From Dryocosmus kuriphilus (taxonomy: Eukaryota; Arthropoda; Insecta; Hymenoptera; Cynipidae), in contig CM076191.1 of the NCBI GenBank assembly GCA_038277395.1, forward strand, positions 178,358,552 to 178,422,551: DNA of 64,000 nt. Reading direction: 5' to 3'. Both the position numbers and the translations under genes were made by a program. The notes beneath the pieces were generated by a model, which saw only the letters and a program-made list of their open reading frames with translations, made no database searches and had not been told where the DNA came from. Below, in pieces: positions 1 through 11,169 of the stretch. Positions within the stretch are counted from its first letter, which is position 1; the number at the start of each line of letters is the position of its first letter.

Positions 1-1313
1 GTACACCAGGTGTATGAAATGCATCTTCTTCAAGAAAGTTGGGCTTTACGAGTACTTTAGGGTTCCTGCAGTAGATTCATCGAATAAACGATATCTAAAC
101 CGTGTACCAGGTGTATAAAATGCATGTTCTTCGGGGAAATTGGGCTTTATGAGTACTTTAGGGTTTCTGTAGTCGGTTCCTCGACAAAACGACATCCAAC
201 CCGTGCACCAGGTGTATAAAATGCATCTTCTTCAGGAAAGTTGGGCTTTACGAGTACTTTAGGGTTCCTGCAGTAGATTCATCGAATAAACGATATCTAA
301 ACCGTGTACCAGGTGTATAAAAATGCACCTTCCTCAGGGAAGTTGGGCTTTACGAGTACTTTAGGGTTCCTGTGGTCGGTTCCTCGAGGAAACGACATCT
401 AACCCGTACACCAGGTGTATGAAATGCATCTTCTTCAAGAAAGTTGGGCTTTACGAGTACTTTAGGGTTCCTGCAGTAGATTCATCGAATAAACGATATC
501 TAAACCGTGTACCAGGTGTATAAAATGCATGTTCTTCGGGGAAATTGGGCTTTATGAGTACTTTAGGGTTTCTGTAGTCGGTTCCTCGACAAAACGACAT
601 CCAACCCGTGCACCAGGTGTATAAAATGCATCTTCTTCAGGAAAGTTGGGCTTTACGAGTACTTTAGGGTTCCTGCAGTAGATTCATCGAATAAACGATA
701 TCTAAACCGTGTACCAGGTGTATAAAATGCACCTTCCTCAGGGAAGTTGGGCTTTACGAGTACTTTAGGGTTCCTGTGGTCGGTTCCTCGAGGAAACGAC
801 ATCTAACCCGTACACCAGGTGTATGAAATGCATCTTCTTCAAGAAAGTTGGGCTTTACGAGTACTTTAGGGTTCCTGCAGTAGATTCATCGAATAAACGA
901 TATCTAAACTGTGTACCAGGTGTATAAAATGCATGTTCTTCGGGGAAATTGGGCTTTATGAGTACTTTAGGGTTTCTGTAGTCGGTTCCTCGACAAAACG
1001 ACATCCAACCCGTGCACCAGGTGTATAAAATGCATCTTCTTCAGGAAAGTTGGGCTTTACGAGTACTTTAGGGTTCCTGCAGTAGATTCATCGAATAAAC
1101 GATATCTAAACCGTGTACCAGGTGTATAAAATGCATGTTCTTCGGGGAAATTGGGCTTTATGAGTACTTTAGGGTTTCTGTAGTCGGTTCCTCGACAAAA
1201 CGACATCCAACCCGTGCACCAGGTGTATAAAATGCATCTTCTTCATGAAAGTTGAGCTTAACGAGTATTTTAGAGTTCCTGCAGTAGGTTCATCAAATAA
1301 ACAACATAAAACC
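1..1313 (+). repeat. 101-bp satellite, higher-order array
   Basis: Thirteen head-to-tail monomers of 101 bp (one is 102) begin at 1, 102, 203, 304, 406, 507, 608, 709, 810, 911, 1012, 1113 and 1214. Every monomer has the core ACCAGGTGTATAAAATGC. Four monomer types occur in order A-B-C-D, A-B-C-D, A-B-C-B-C, giving a 404-405 bp higher-order unit. A and C share one type of right half (GTAGATTCATCGAATAAACG) and B and D the other (GTCGGTTCCTCGA), so the array probably grew from a 202-bp dimer. The last monomer (1214) is diverged. The array runs off the left edge of the window. Confidence 0.95.
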
Positions 1314-1833
1314 CATGCAACAGACGTATAAAATACATCTTCTTCAGGAAAGTTGGGCTTTAGGAGTACTTTAGGGTTGCTGTAGGTTAATAGATTGCTG
1401 TAAACTGTTCCTTTAAAGTGCCATGCAATCCGTGCACTAGGTGTATAAAATTGATCTTCTTCGGGGAAGTTGAGTTTTACAAGTAGGTACTTTGTGGTTT
1501 CTGTTGCCGATTCCTTGAGGATACGATATTGTATCGATATCGACTCCAGGTGTATACACTATCGACCACAGGAACCCGTTTTTACTCATAAAAGCAAACT
1601 TCCCCGAAGAACATGCATTTTATACACCTGGTGCACGAGTTGGATAACGCGTCCTCGAGATACCGAGTCAAGAAACCCTGTTGTACTCGTAAAATCAAAC
1701 TTCCCCGAAGAAAATGTATTTTATGCACCTGGTGCACGAATTGGATGTAGCTTCCTCGAGGAACCGACTACAGGAATCGCAAAGCCCAACTTCTCCGAAG
1801 AAGATGTATTTTATACATCTGGTGCAATGCAGT
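1314..1833. repeat. Diverged satellite monomers with orientation switch
   Basis: Direct-orientation monomers continue to about 1540 but are degraded; one at 1315 is 117 bp through a short insertion. From about 1550 to 1833 the same monomer appears in reverse orientation, recognisable by CATTTTATACACCTGGTGCA. The switch lies near 1525-1550, beside the palindromic ATCGATAT. An open frame across 1470-1835 reads through these monomers and is not taken as a gene. Confidence 0.85.
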
Positions 1834-3494
1834 GATAGAGGGTGGAGGTGTATTCTCGTCAGGACCAAGAGAAATTTAGACTAGAATTGTCGTCAGGATT
1901 ATATAGAATTTGGACTAGAATTTATGTCAGGATTATATAGAATCCATTCTACTCAAATTCTACAGAATTATTCACCTGGAGTGGCCAAAATGAAAAAAAA
2001 TTTTATTTGATTTAGAGGGATGCCCTCCAAAAAGCTGCCATTTGATGAAAAAAAACTGTGAATTTTTGTCATATTTTTGAACAAGGGGGTATAGGTTCCA
2101 TAAAAACATTATTCAACAAATGTTTAATTAAAAAAGTGACAAAGCGCCCTTTTAGGTGCAAAATTACCCCTTTTAAAATTTTAATCATAGATTTCTTACT
2201 TAATGGTATAAACTTCATATAAAATATATAAAAAGATGTATGAAAATTATTAAAAATACCATGTACTACACGGATGGTAAATAACACCCACAAGATTATA
2301 TAAATCACCCTTAAATGTAAATAATGCACACTTCTTCGTAAGATACATTTAAAATATTTCATTTTTTTTTTTTTTTTTTTTTTTTTGAAATTGTAAGCAG
2401 CCGTTAGAAAACACATAGAATGAAATAGTACAGAAAAGTTGACAATCTTCAAACAGAAATTAAAAAAAAGCACCCCTTTTTTTAACAAAAAATTAAATTT
2501 TGTCCACCTGACAGATTACTGGTGCATATATTACGAGCATTCCATTTAGAATAATTTCATTTATTACTAAAAAAATTCGTATGTAACGCAGTTGTCTTTA
2601 AAATACCCTTATAAGTTAAAAAATACCCGTAAAATATATTTATTCCTCTCAAAGGGGTGGTTTATTTTGCTTGAGGGTACTATTGTCCAACTATATAAGG
2701 TATACCCTTTTTAAACATTTTCTAATACATATTTAATCGAATTTCGTGTAGAATTATTAAAATTAAATTAGAAATACATAATTAAAATTTAAGCAGGGTA
2801 GTTTTTGACTTTATGTCAAATGTTTTATATCAAAACATTTTTGAATAATGTTTGTGATTACCTTACTTGAAATAAAAGAAATATTTACATTGGAAACTGT
2901 GGCTAGCTCAAACATTCATTTTTTATTAATAAAAATGAGTAATTTTTTTATTTTTGAGGGTAGTTTTTGGATTCTTCTGTACTATTTTATTTTTTCTCCT
3001 TTTTTACGACTTTTTACAATTGGTAGGAAAAATTAAAAATTTTGTTATCCGTTATGTATGAGCATACGAATTTTCAAAGTTTGGGGGTTGTTTAATAGCC
3101 CTGCGGAAACCTGTATAATTTATTAATACAATTAATATAATTTATTAGTTTATTAATATAAATTTTCCTTATTTGGGTCAACCTACTGATAACTATAATC
3201 TTGTTTGTTTCTCTATCATTTAAAATAATTTACAACGAGGAAACTTAATGAAGTATATTATTAAGTCAGCCAAGAGCCGACAAGTACATGTGTCTAAGCA
3301 TTCTGCGAGTATTGCTTCTCGAGACATCGCGAACTAAGTCTAATCATTTGTCTTCTAGTTAATTCGAACCTTACCTCATTTCAAAACGTAATTCTACTTG
3401 CATTTAATGAGAAACTGGCTAAGACACTCATCTAAATTTATCTACATCTTAAAATATATTCCTAAATTAAATGTGTTTTTTCTTTCTGTTCTAG
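1834..3494. other. AT-rich region without a recognisable gene
   Basis: Just after the satellite, 1850-1950 holds short degenerate repeats of GTCAGGATTATATAGAAT. A T25 homopolymer lies at 2362-2386. The rest is AT-rich single-copy-looking DNA with no coding signature. Open frames here are short and compositionally biased (lysine- or phenylalanine-rich), as expected from AT-rich noncoding DNA. Confidence 0.6.
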
Positions 3495-3595
3495 ATGTTC
3501 TCCTTATCAAAACAAAATGGATCCAAGAAAAGCAGTGCAAGGTGCAGACTTGACAAAACCATGTAAAAATAGGAAAACCGCTCTCAGAATCAAAA
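3495..3595 (+). CDS. Candidate first coding exon of a host gene, unrecognised
   Basis: A 101-nt candidate exon has strong signals on both sides. Upstream is a pyrimidine-rich tract ending TTTCTTTCTGTTCTAG at 3494; downstream is the donor GTATGT at 3596. One frame is open throughout and contains an ATG at 3517 in the context CAAAATGG, close to the insect start consensus. From that ATG it encodes 26 residues (starting MDPRKAVQG, ending TALRIK) plus one base, so the exon would end in phase 1. The preceding 22 nt would be 5' UTR or coding. I do not recognise the peptide and could not find the neighbouring exons. A chance match is possible, but the combination of polypyrimidine tract, donor and start context is better than elsewhere in the window. 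Confidence 0.4.
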
Positions 3596-5411
3596 GTATG
3601 TAAATTTTTCTTATTTTTTTCACACCTTATTTTTATTACAGAAGCAATAAGTTAGTCGCAATAAATTAAATTAATGAGACATGAGAAAATAAATTAATGA
3701 CATCAGACCAACATGTGGTTATGAAAATAAACAGTTGTTCCAGACTTGATTATTTTAATTGAACAAGAAATAATATGCAAGCATATAGTAATCCAAGTGT
3801 CACGGAGCAAGAAAGTGGTATTAGGCTTCCGAGCATGCTCGTGACGGCAAATAAGGAGACTAGATTCTAATTGCCTGTCGTAAATCAGTGACAACACGTG
3901 CGCAGTTTTGGCTGTTTATCCGGGATGCTATTGCTAACCTTCCTTGGGCCAAATAGCGAACCAACTTGATTCAAGTTTAATTACGCGATTAAGATGATTA
4001 CGGCTAATACATATTCGTTCAGGCATCTCAAATTACTATTGTTGTTCCAGTAGTTTTCGAACATCGTACCGTCTCAATTAAGAAAGTTTCGATCTTTTAC
4101 GTTATTTTCTTCCTTTTTCTTTCTACATTTGACGATAACAAAATAAGTTAATTTCAATTAAGAATAATCTTTATTTCATTTCATTCAGAGCTAGTAAGAA
4201 AATCCTGTCTCTTGAAAATTAAATGCTTATTCTCTCTTATTAAATATCGTGGACATAAAGATGCAAATCCCTAAATATATGAGTAAAGAAGTAGTGGGTT
4301 CCTTCTTTATCATTCCTTTTTTTATAAAGTGCGGAATGGGAATGAGAAAAGGAGGGGAGATAAGGAGGTAGAATGAAGAGAAACCGCCCTACGCCAATAA
4401 TATACTGACAACCTTTATTTTATTTAAGCAGCCCCAGTTTTTCATTACGTTCATTTTCGCTCCCGCGCCCTTCTTCATCTCCTAAGGTACTCGAATACAT
4501 TATTTACTATTCTTATTTTTGCCCTTTCTCGTTCTTTTCCAACTTCTCCTTTTCGTCTCTCCTCAAAGAGAGTCAATTGCCACCCCCTGGAGCTAGCTTT
4601 GTGCATTACGAAACACAGCTAATACTCCCCCACTCGCTTTTCGAGGCGTGCCCGACAAAAAGCTTAACGCTAATCCATCCAACTCTATACTTTATCTAGG
4701 CTATGCATTTATTTCTCCTCTCATCCACTGATTATAATAAAAGGGGCAATTTGTGAGGTTTTAAAAATCCCAGTCAAATTTCTCCAGGAAAGATGAATTG
4801 TGATTTGATTGGGTAGCCGAATTTCATAATTTTAGAGATAAGGGATCCAGGTTTTGTTTATAGTACGCCCGAACTGAAGATTCGAAAATCAGGGGAAAAC
4901 TTTAGGGGAAATTACCTTACGTACACTCGATTTCACCGTGACGAACAGGGTGTGTTTGGTATCGCAGATATAAAGCGAAAAAAGATCTTCGGAGTCGGAG
5001 ATGCAAGATTACATAGGAAAAAGTTTGGCCCAAGCAAAAAGAGACTTTGTCGAATCCCTCGAACGAGTGAGGGAGGATCAGTCGATGTAACATATATCGC
5101 GAGAAACTTTGATGACCTTGGAAATTGGCATCGATTGAAGAAATGAAACTGGGAAAAATTTTGCCATTTTAACATCTGTATAGTTACAATATTTAAAGAA
5201 ACAATACTAAATAATTTAGGAAAATTTAAAGCCTAAATTAAGTATTAGCTCTATCGAATGCTTTAAATGTTTAACTATAGAAGTTTGAATGAAGGTAATT
5301 AAAAAGTGTGTTTCTGCAAACAAATTCTTGATCTCTCAAATTGATATTTTTGTTCTATTATGTGGGTTAGAACTACAGTACTGGTCACAAGTAGTAGACC
5401 ACTTTTCTTTT
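3596..5411. other. Unique-looking noncoding DNA, possible intron
   Basis: Base composition is more mixed than in the neighbouring repeats and no repeat family is seen. If the exon at 3495-3595 is real, this is its downstream intron. Open frames around 3703-3897 and 4933-5175 have no recognisable domain and overlap on both strands, so I do not call them genes. Confidence 0.4.
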
Positions 5412-6050
5412 AATAATAATTATATGTGAGTTACAATTTTTTTTTCAGTAAGTTGAAAGCCATCAAAATTCACTTTGAAGTGAGCCTAGGATGAAGTGAT
5501 TTTTTTAAGTTTGAAGAAGATAAGTACAAATAGTGCAATTTTCACTGCTTTTATAATTCTAAATAACGTCTATAATATTACAAATTTTTCAATGTTCTTG
5601 GGCTTATTTTACAGGGAAATTTCTATAGAATCACGAAAGCTCATCAATATAATTATGCAATTTTTTGTGCATGATACCACAAGTTGAAGTTGGAACAAAG
5701 AAGTTGAAAAAATTCTCAGACACCTTAAAAATAATAATGAATAAGAATCATAAAAATTTTCTAACTTTTTTGTTCCAAATTTAACGTCTGGCCCTATGCA
5801 AAAACTTGCACAATAATGAAGATACGTTTTTAGGATTCTATAGAAAATTCTCTTTAAAATAAGCCCTAGAACATTGAAGATTGTTTATTATTTCACATGT
5901 TACATAAAATTTAAGGAAAGATTCTTTGCGACATCTTCTTAAAAAATTAACAAAATCACTTTATTCTAGGCTGATTTTAATGAGAATTGTGATAGATTTC
6001 AACTTATTTGGGAGAAATTTTTTTAAGTCTCATGTAATTATCATTGAGAG
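5412..6050. repeat. Foldback element, about 300-bp arms
   Basis: The whole segment is an imperfect palindrome centred near 5733. Matching pairs include ATTCTATAGAAA-type sequence at about 5627 and 5840, AGTGATTTT at 5494 facing AAAATCACTT at 5951, TTCAATGTTCT at 5588 facing AGAACATTGAAGA at 5870, and GGAACAAA at 5692 facing TTTGTTCC ending at 5776. There is no coding capacity. It resembles a foldback MITE or a head-to-head inverted duplication. Confidence 0.8.
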
Positions 6051-7518
6051 AACTGAAGTTTGTGACTTCGTCTGGCTTAGCACGTGACTGCACCCGAGAG
6101 CGCCATCCCTATAGAGTAAGAACATTCACGAACGGAACCCCGGCATTCTCGGGCCCATTGCATACTTTATTGCAGACATTATTTAAATGAGCACAACTTT
6201 AGCGTAATCTTGCTGATACCTAAGTCAAGCAACCCTTAAAGCGAAGCCGACGTTAGGTGGTGTGGGAGACGAGCGGAGGGAGAGGGAGATATTATAAGAG
6301 TAAGAGACAGTGAGAGATATAGAAGAGAAAGCTCTCTATGCCGGGCTAAAGAGGGAAAGGGAGAAGCTTCGTGTTTTTGCGAACTGTTTGTGCTGACCAT
6401 TGCTGCTTTTCTGTCCGGTCATCTCCTGTCGCCTCCCAAAGCTTGTAGACTCGCTTATTGCCCTAAAGCTTCTGTTAACTACCCTCTTCAGGGCCAAAAA
6501 TTACCCGACTACCTTCCACGATGCGGAAAGTGTGGTCGTTCAGTTTATAGAGCTTCGTATCTGTTTACTCAATTTATTTATTTAGATTCAGTTGCCGTTT
6601 ATCCTTTTTTAAGCGTACTGGGAATTTTCAAGTCCTTCAATTTTAATTCTGGATAGAATCCATTTCAAATCAGGCAAATCTTAAACTTCAAGTTGCAGAA
6701 TCTGTTGTTTTTTTTAGAGGAAAATAGGTGATACTTTTTTGCGGATTTGCAAAAAAATCCTTGTACGAAGCTATGAATATTTGAATTTTGAAGTGGATTT
6801 TTCGACTAATTCGACCTAATTCGACCTAATTCTGGTGAGATTTATCGTCTTCTTTCAAAGTTCGACAGAAAAATTAAAAAATGTTCAAAATAAACAAAAT
6901 GGCTTCTGTTTTTCTAAACATATAAAATGTTTATTTTATCAAGAAAACCACAATTATATTTTTTGTCGATTTTGTTATCAATTTCTTCTTATATGAGGAA
7001 AGATACTCTGTAAGTTTTATGTGGGCTAAAATATTTTTGTGGCTAGGAGAATTTTTTTGTCTCATGAGATCGAGTTTTCGAATTTTTTCTCGAAAAGAAC
7101 AAAAGATGCCAAAAAATTTGAATGCTGGAGTTAGCGCCACTAGAAAAGTTATATGTACAAAAAATACCACTTTTTCTTTTGTGATATCTTGCATCATTTA
7201 CGAGAATAATGTGAAAATTCAGAAACTGTTTAAAAATATTTTTAAAAATAAAAAAGGTGGGATCTTCCAAAAAATCTTCTTTTCTTGATTTCAAAATTCG
7301 TTAAAAAAAATAAACAAGATTTTCCGGAAGGCCCCACCTTTTTTATTTTAAAAATTTTTAAAAAAAGTTTCTGCTATAAAAGGAAGGCACTTTTTTTGAT
7401 TCGAAATGGATTCGGTCTCTGGTATATCATTTATAAATGTTAAATGAATTTCAAACTTCTATAACATCAATATATGTAAAATTTGGTAAGTTTGCATAAA
7501 CGCTAATTACAAGGATAA
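6051..7518. other. AT-rich region without a recognisable gene
   Basis: The segment 6230-6370 is rich in GAGA-type purine runs. The rest is AT-rich with a local hairpin at 7221-7373, listed separately. The overlapping open frames at 6390-6656 and 6931-7294 show no domain. Confidence 0.5.
7221..7373. repeat. Local inverted repeat (hairpin)
   Basis: Two arms of about 55 bp (about 7221-7276 and 7317-7373) are inverted copies. The core is AAAAAAGGTGGGATCTTCC facing GGAAGGCCCCACCTTTTTT. The loop is about 40 bp and AT-rich. It is probably a small foldback. Confidence 0.7.
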
Positions 7519-8088
7519 CACAGGCCCACAAAAAAAAAAAAGTATCCTGAACTTTTTTCGAGACAGGTCTATTCTTATGTATTTTTCGTCGCTGAATCCA
7601 AATCCGAAGTCAAATTAGGGGGTCTCCCAGCGATTTCTCAAGAAAAATGCAAAAAACATGATTTTTGAGGGATTTTTAATGGTTTTTTTTTTTTTATTTA
7701 AACAAAAATCGAAAATAATAGAAGAAAACTGACTTTAAATTTGAATTCTATGGATAAAAATACATCAAAAACTATAGTTTGAATATTTTTGTAACGTAAT
7801 TTTAACCTCTTCGTATGGCTTTGAAAAGGCTATTAGTTCAGAAAATGCCAAAATTCATTCAAAGAATATGGAAATATGATTAAAATTCAATTTTACGATT
7901 TAGAAAAAGTTTATAGGCATTACAAATACTACCTCGGAGGTTTTCGAGGTCGCTGATCACGAATTTGATGTCAGATTTGTAAAATACGGCTCCCAGGGGG
8001 CGTTAGTGGACAGCGAGTGGGATAAATTGATCAATGTTTCCGAAAATAGTGTGGTAAGCAGATGCTTTAACCTTAATGATATAATATT

Positions 8089-9956
8089 TTAAATTGGTTT
8101 TCGCTTACGTACACGCTTTTCTTCGAATGACCGATGAAGAGGGTTTCTGACACGTTTTTGTCCCCTTTTTGAGGTTGTTTCTCTTTTGATCATCCAGCAG
8201 TAATCCGCCAACATATTTATGCCCCAACGTCCTTGAAATCTGCGTTCAAATTCTTTTAAGTCTTGGTGAAACCTTTCACCTTGCTCTTCACTGAAGTCCC
8301 CGTTATTTGATGGAAATTGATCAACATGTGAATCAAGAAAATGAAGTTTTAAGTTCATTAGGCAGCCCAATTTTTCAAAATTACGTACCATTCTTTTAAC
8401 AATATTTGAGTAATTTACGTCTTTTGTATTACCCAAAAATTTTGTTGATACCTCCTTAAAACTTGACCATGCTGCGTTCTCGACATCATTCATAGTTTTG
8501 TCAAAGTTTAAATCTCTAAATAAGGTACGGATTTGAGGACCATCAAAGATGCCTGCGCTTAATTTAGCATCTGATTTCTGATTAAATACTTGGCCCAAAT
8601 ACTTAAAGCATCGACCGTCCTTGTCTAAGGCCTTGACAAATTGCTTAATCAATCCAAGCTTTATATGCAGAGGCGGTATCAAAATTTTGGACTGATCAAC
8701 GAGTGGTACCTTTATAATATTCTGTTTTCCAGGTTCAAACGATTCTCTTGATGGCCAAATTTTCTTTTTGTAGTGATTTTCTCTGTCTCTGCTATCAAAT
8801 AAACACAAATAACATGGATACTTTGTAAATCCAGATTGTTGTCCAAGTATCATAGATAGAATTTTCAAGTCTCCACATATTTGCCATTTATGTTCCTGGT
8901 ATTTTATTTTTGTCAAAACTAATTGAAGATTAGAATATTCTTCTTTAAGCACAGTTGAATGTGCTAACGGTATCGGAGCGTACTTGTTTGTGATGTGAAG
9001 AAGTACTGCTTTGAGGCTGCGCGTTGATGAATCAATGAATAGCCGCCATTTTTCAGGTTTGTACACATTTGGTTTAAATTCATCGATAAGTCCTTTTACA
9101 TCCGTGCAGTAAACTAGATCTGAATCTTCCTTGAAATATTTACGAAAGTTTTCCTCTCGGTTACGGTACACACTTACCTTAGTATCCTTTGTTAGCATAT
9201 TCCTTCTCTTAAATTCTGAAGCCATAAATTCTGATTGTTCTTTTGATAGACCACTCTTTCTAAATAAATCATTAAGACTTTTTTGATCAAATTTTTCAAC
9301 ATTTCGCTCTTTACCGATGGGAATATATTCTTCGTCACTGTTTGAAGAATGCTCTTCTTCACTCTTACTGGTCCTGCTCAAATCCATCTCATTTGACGTG
9401 CATTCGCCCGAGTCAATTTCTCTCTCATCAATCTGATCATTTGAATTGTCATCTACATTCATAACATCCAACGCTGTAGTAAGCCTATTTTGCGACTCAT
9501 CATTTTCTAAACCTTCTACAAATACCTTCTTTGGAAACTCGATGGTTTGAACAGTAGGATAAACTATTTTTTTTTTTGAAATTCTATTTATACCCTCCAC
9601 TTTTGTTAAACAAAAATAGCAATCGTTTTTATCTTTTGGTTCTTTCCATTTCGTTGGTGTTGTAAACTTTATTGTAGCCTTGCTCTGATTTAAATTGAAA
9701 CGATTCATCATTGTATAACATGAGCTACAGACAAAATGAGGAACCCAATTTTTATCTTGTTGTGAAATTTCAATATCAAAGCATTTTTGGTATAAAGAGT
9801 TTATTTTTTTTCTGTGATTTTTCTTCTGTTTTTGTTGCCGATGTATTCTGAACATACATAACAGAAGTTATCCGGATTTCCAATGCACTCGTGCTTAAAT
9901 CTATTGCCGGAAGTACCAGCACAGTTTATTGAGGGTTGAAGGTTGTAATTTTCCAT
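8089..9956 (-). CDS. Transposase-like protein with RNase H-like core, one N-terminal frameshift
   Basis: The main frame (8089-9855) encodes 588 residues. An N-terminal pair of cysteine couplets (CSSC at 43-46, CYFC at 79-82) suggests zinc binding. An acidic linker follows (about 115-178). The C-terminal half (about 265-560) has acidic residues spaced as in an RNase H-like core: D275 in LFIDSS, D329 in CGDLK, and E527 in QGERFHQDL, with CYLC at 348-351. The catalytic assignment is inferred. An ATG at 9956 opens a second frame of 51 codons with another couplet (FCYVC), which stops at 9801. Reading from it into the main frame needs one slip in the A8 run near 9800, so the real start is probably 9956 and the family length about 620-640. 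I have met very similar uncharacterised proteins in other arthropods but cannot name the family. It would act in the nucleus on the flanking TIRs. Confidence 0.75.
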
Positions 9957-10377
9957 AAATTAAATGTAAACCCCACACGCTAGGAATCCTGTCCCGATCG
10001 CAGGTGAGTCCGCCGTCCTAGGGGTGATAACTCTCATACCTCCCCAGGCCTAAGTATGAGAGCTTTCCGACTCTGACGAGGACAATGTCAACTCGTCGTC
10101 GGACACACTACGGCATCATTCTCACATCCTAGCACTCCCCTGCAGGACAGCGCGCCTTCGCTGGTTTCGTTACTGCGAAGAGTTGAACCAAACGAATCAT
10201 TCTACACATCCCATTTTCAGAGCAGTTGTCATCGTGGCTAACGTACTTCGCAGCAGCAGGTTTCTGATAGTATCACCATCGAGTTGAAATACTTTTTTAA
10301 TGTATCATAACACGTCTCAAATACGAGTGACAATAGTGAATGGTCTACTTTCACTTTAACTTTTGCTTTTTTCTAGG

Positions 10378-10497
10378 GAAATCGACGGGAAACCCCTTAA
10401 TTTTACTTCGGATTTGGATTCAGCGACGAAAAATACATAAGAGTAGACCTGTCTCGACAAATGTTCAGGATCCTTTTTTTTTGTGGACTTGTGTTAT
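10378..10497. repeat. Extra partial TIR terminus inside the right end
   Basis: This segment repeats, in the same orientation, the outermost about 120 bp of the right TIR (compare 10725-10842), including GGATTTGGATTCAGCGACGA and a decayed terminus GTGGACTTGTGT. It directly abuts the start of the full right TIR. The element therefore has two right termini in tandem, the inner one diverged. Confidence 0.75.
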
Positions 10498-10842
10498 GTT
10501 TAGAATGAATTTTGGCATTTTCTGAACTAATAGCCTTTTCAAAGCCATACGAAGGGTTTAAATTACGTTAAAAAAATATTCAAACCATACTTTTTGATGT
10601 ATTTTTATCCATAGAATTCAAATTTTAAGTTAGTTTTCTTCTATTATTTTCGATTTTTGTTTAAATAAAAAAAAAAACCATTAAAAATCCCTCAAAAATC
10701 ATGTTTTTTGCATTTTTCTTGAGAAATCGCTGGGAGACCCCCTAATTTGACTTCGGATTTGGATTCAGCGACGAAAAATACATAAGAATAGACCTGTCTC
10801 GAAAATCAAAGTTCAGGTTACTTTTTTTTTTGTGGGCCTGTG

Positions 10843-11113
10843 TAATTCAAACTAAATAAGATAGTTGAAAGCTTCTCTGTAATAATATACCTACGTTTTG
10901 TATATTTTCATTTTCTGTGCATGCACGCGTGTGGAAACTAATGTCCCGAGGCGATTGCTTTATGAAAATCCAGTAAATTGTTTCCTAGCTCTTTAAAGAG
11001 ACTTCCTAAAGTATATATAAAGCGGTTATGTTTAAACATATTGTAAAAAATAAAACATGAAACTTGTTAGAGACAAATTATTTTCTCTCTAGCTCTCTTT
11101 CTTTGGGGGGGTA

Positions 11114-11169
<56 letters not shown>

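Larger units (their letters stand above)
7519..10842. mobile_element. DNA transposon with about 340-bp TIRs and TAA flanks
   Basis: The left TIR (about 7519-7862) and right TIR (about 10502-10842) are inverted copies over about 340 bp. They begin and end with CACAGGCCCACAAAA and its complement, and both include TCGTCGCTGAATCCAAATCC. Each end is flanked by TAA (7516-7518 and 10843-10845), consistent with a 3-bp target duplication. The interior holds one minus-strand transposase-like gene at 8089-9956. Between 9960 and 10300, upstream of the gene, the DNA is more GC-rich and includes a small hairpin (CTCTCATAC facing GTATGAGAG, 10032-10061). A second partial terminus sits inside the right TIR. 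TAA/TTA targets are typical of PIF/Harbinger, but the protein does not look like a Harbinger transposase to me, so I leave the superfamily open. Confidence 0.88.

Noticed and set aside
1..1833. CRISPR-like repeat-spacer array
   Set aside because: The repeats are contiguous 101-bp monomers without unique spacers, and the context is a eukaryotic genome.
1470..1835. 121-codon open frame
   Set aside because: It reads through inverted satellite monomers; no independent coding signal.
7519..10842. Assigning the transposon to PIF/Harbinger from the TAA flanks
   Set aside because: The protein does not show the expected features by eye and a 3-bp match can occur by chance.
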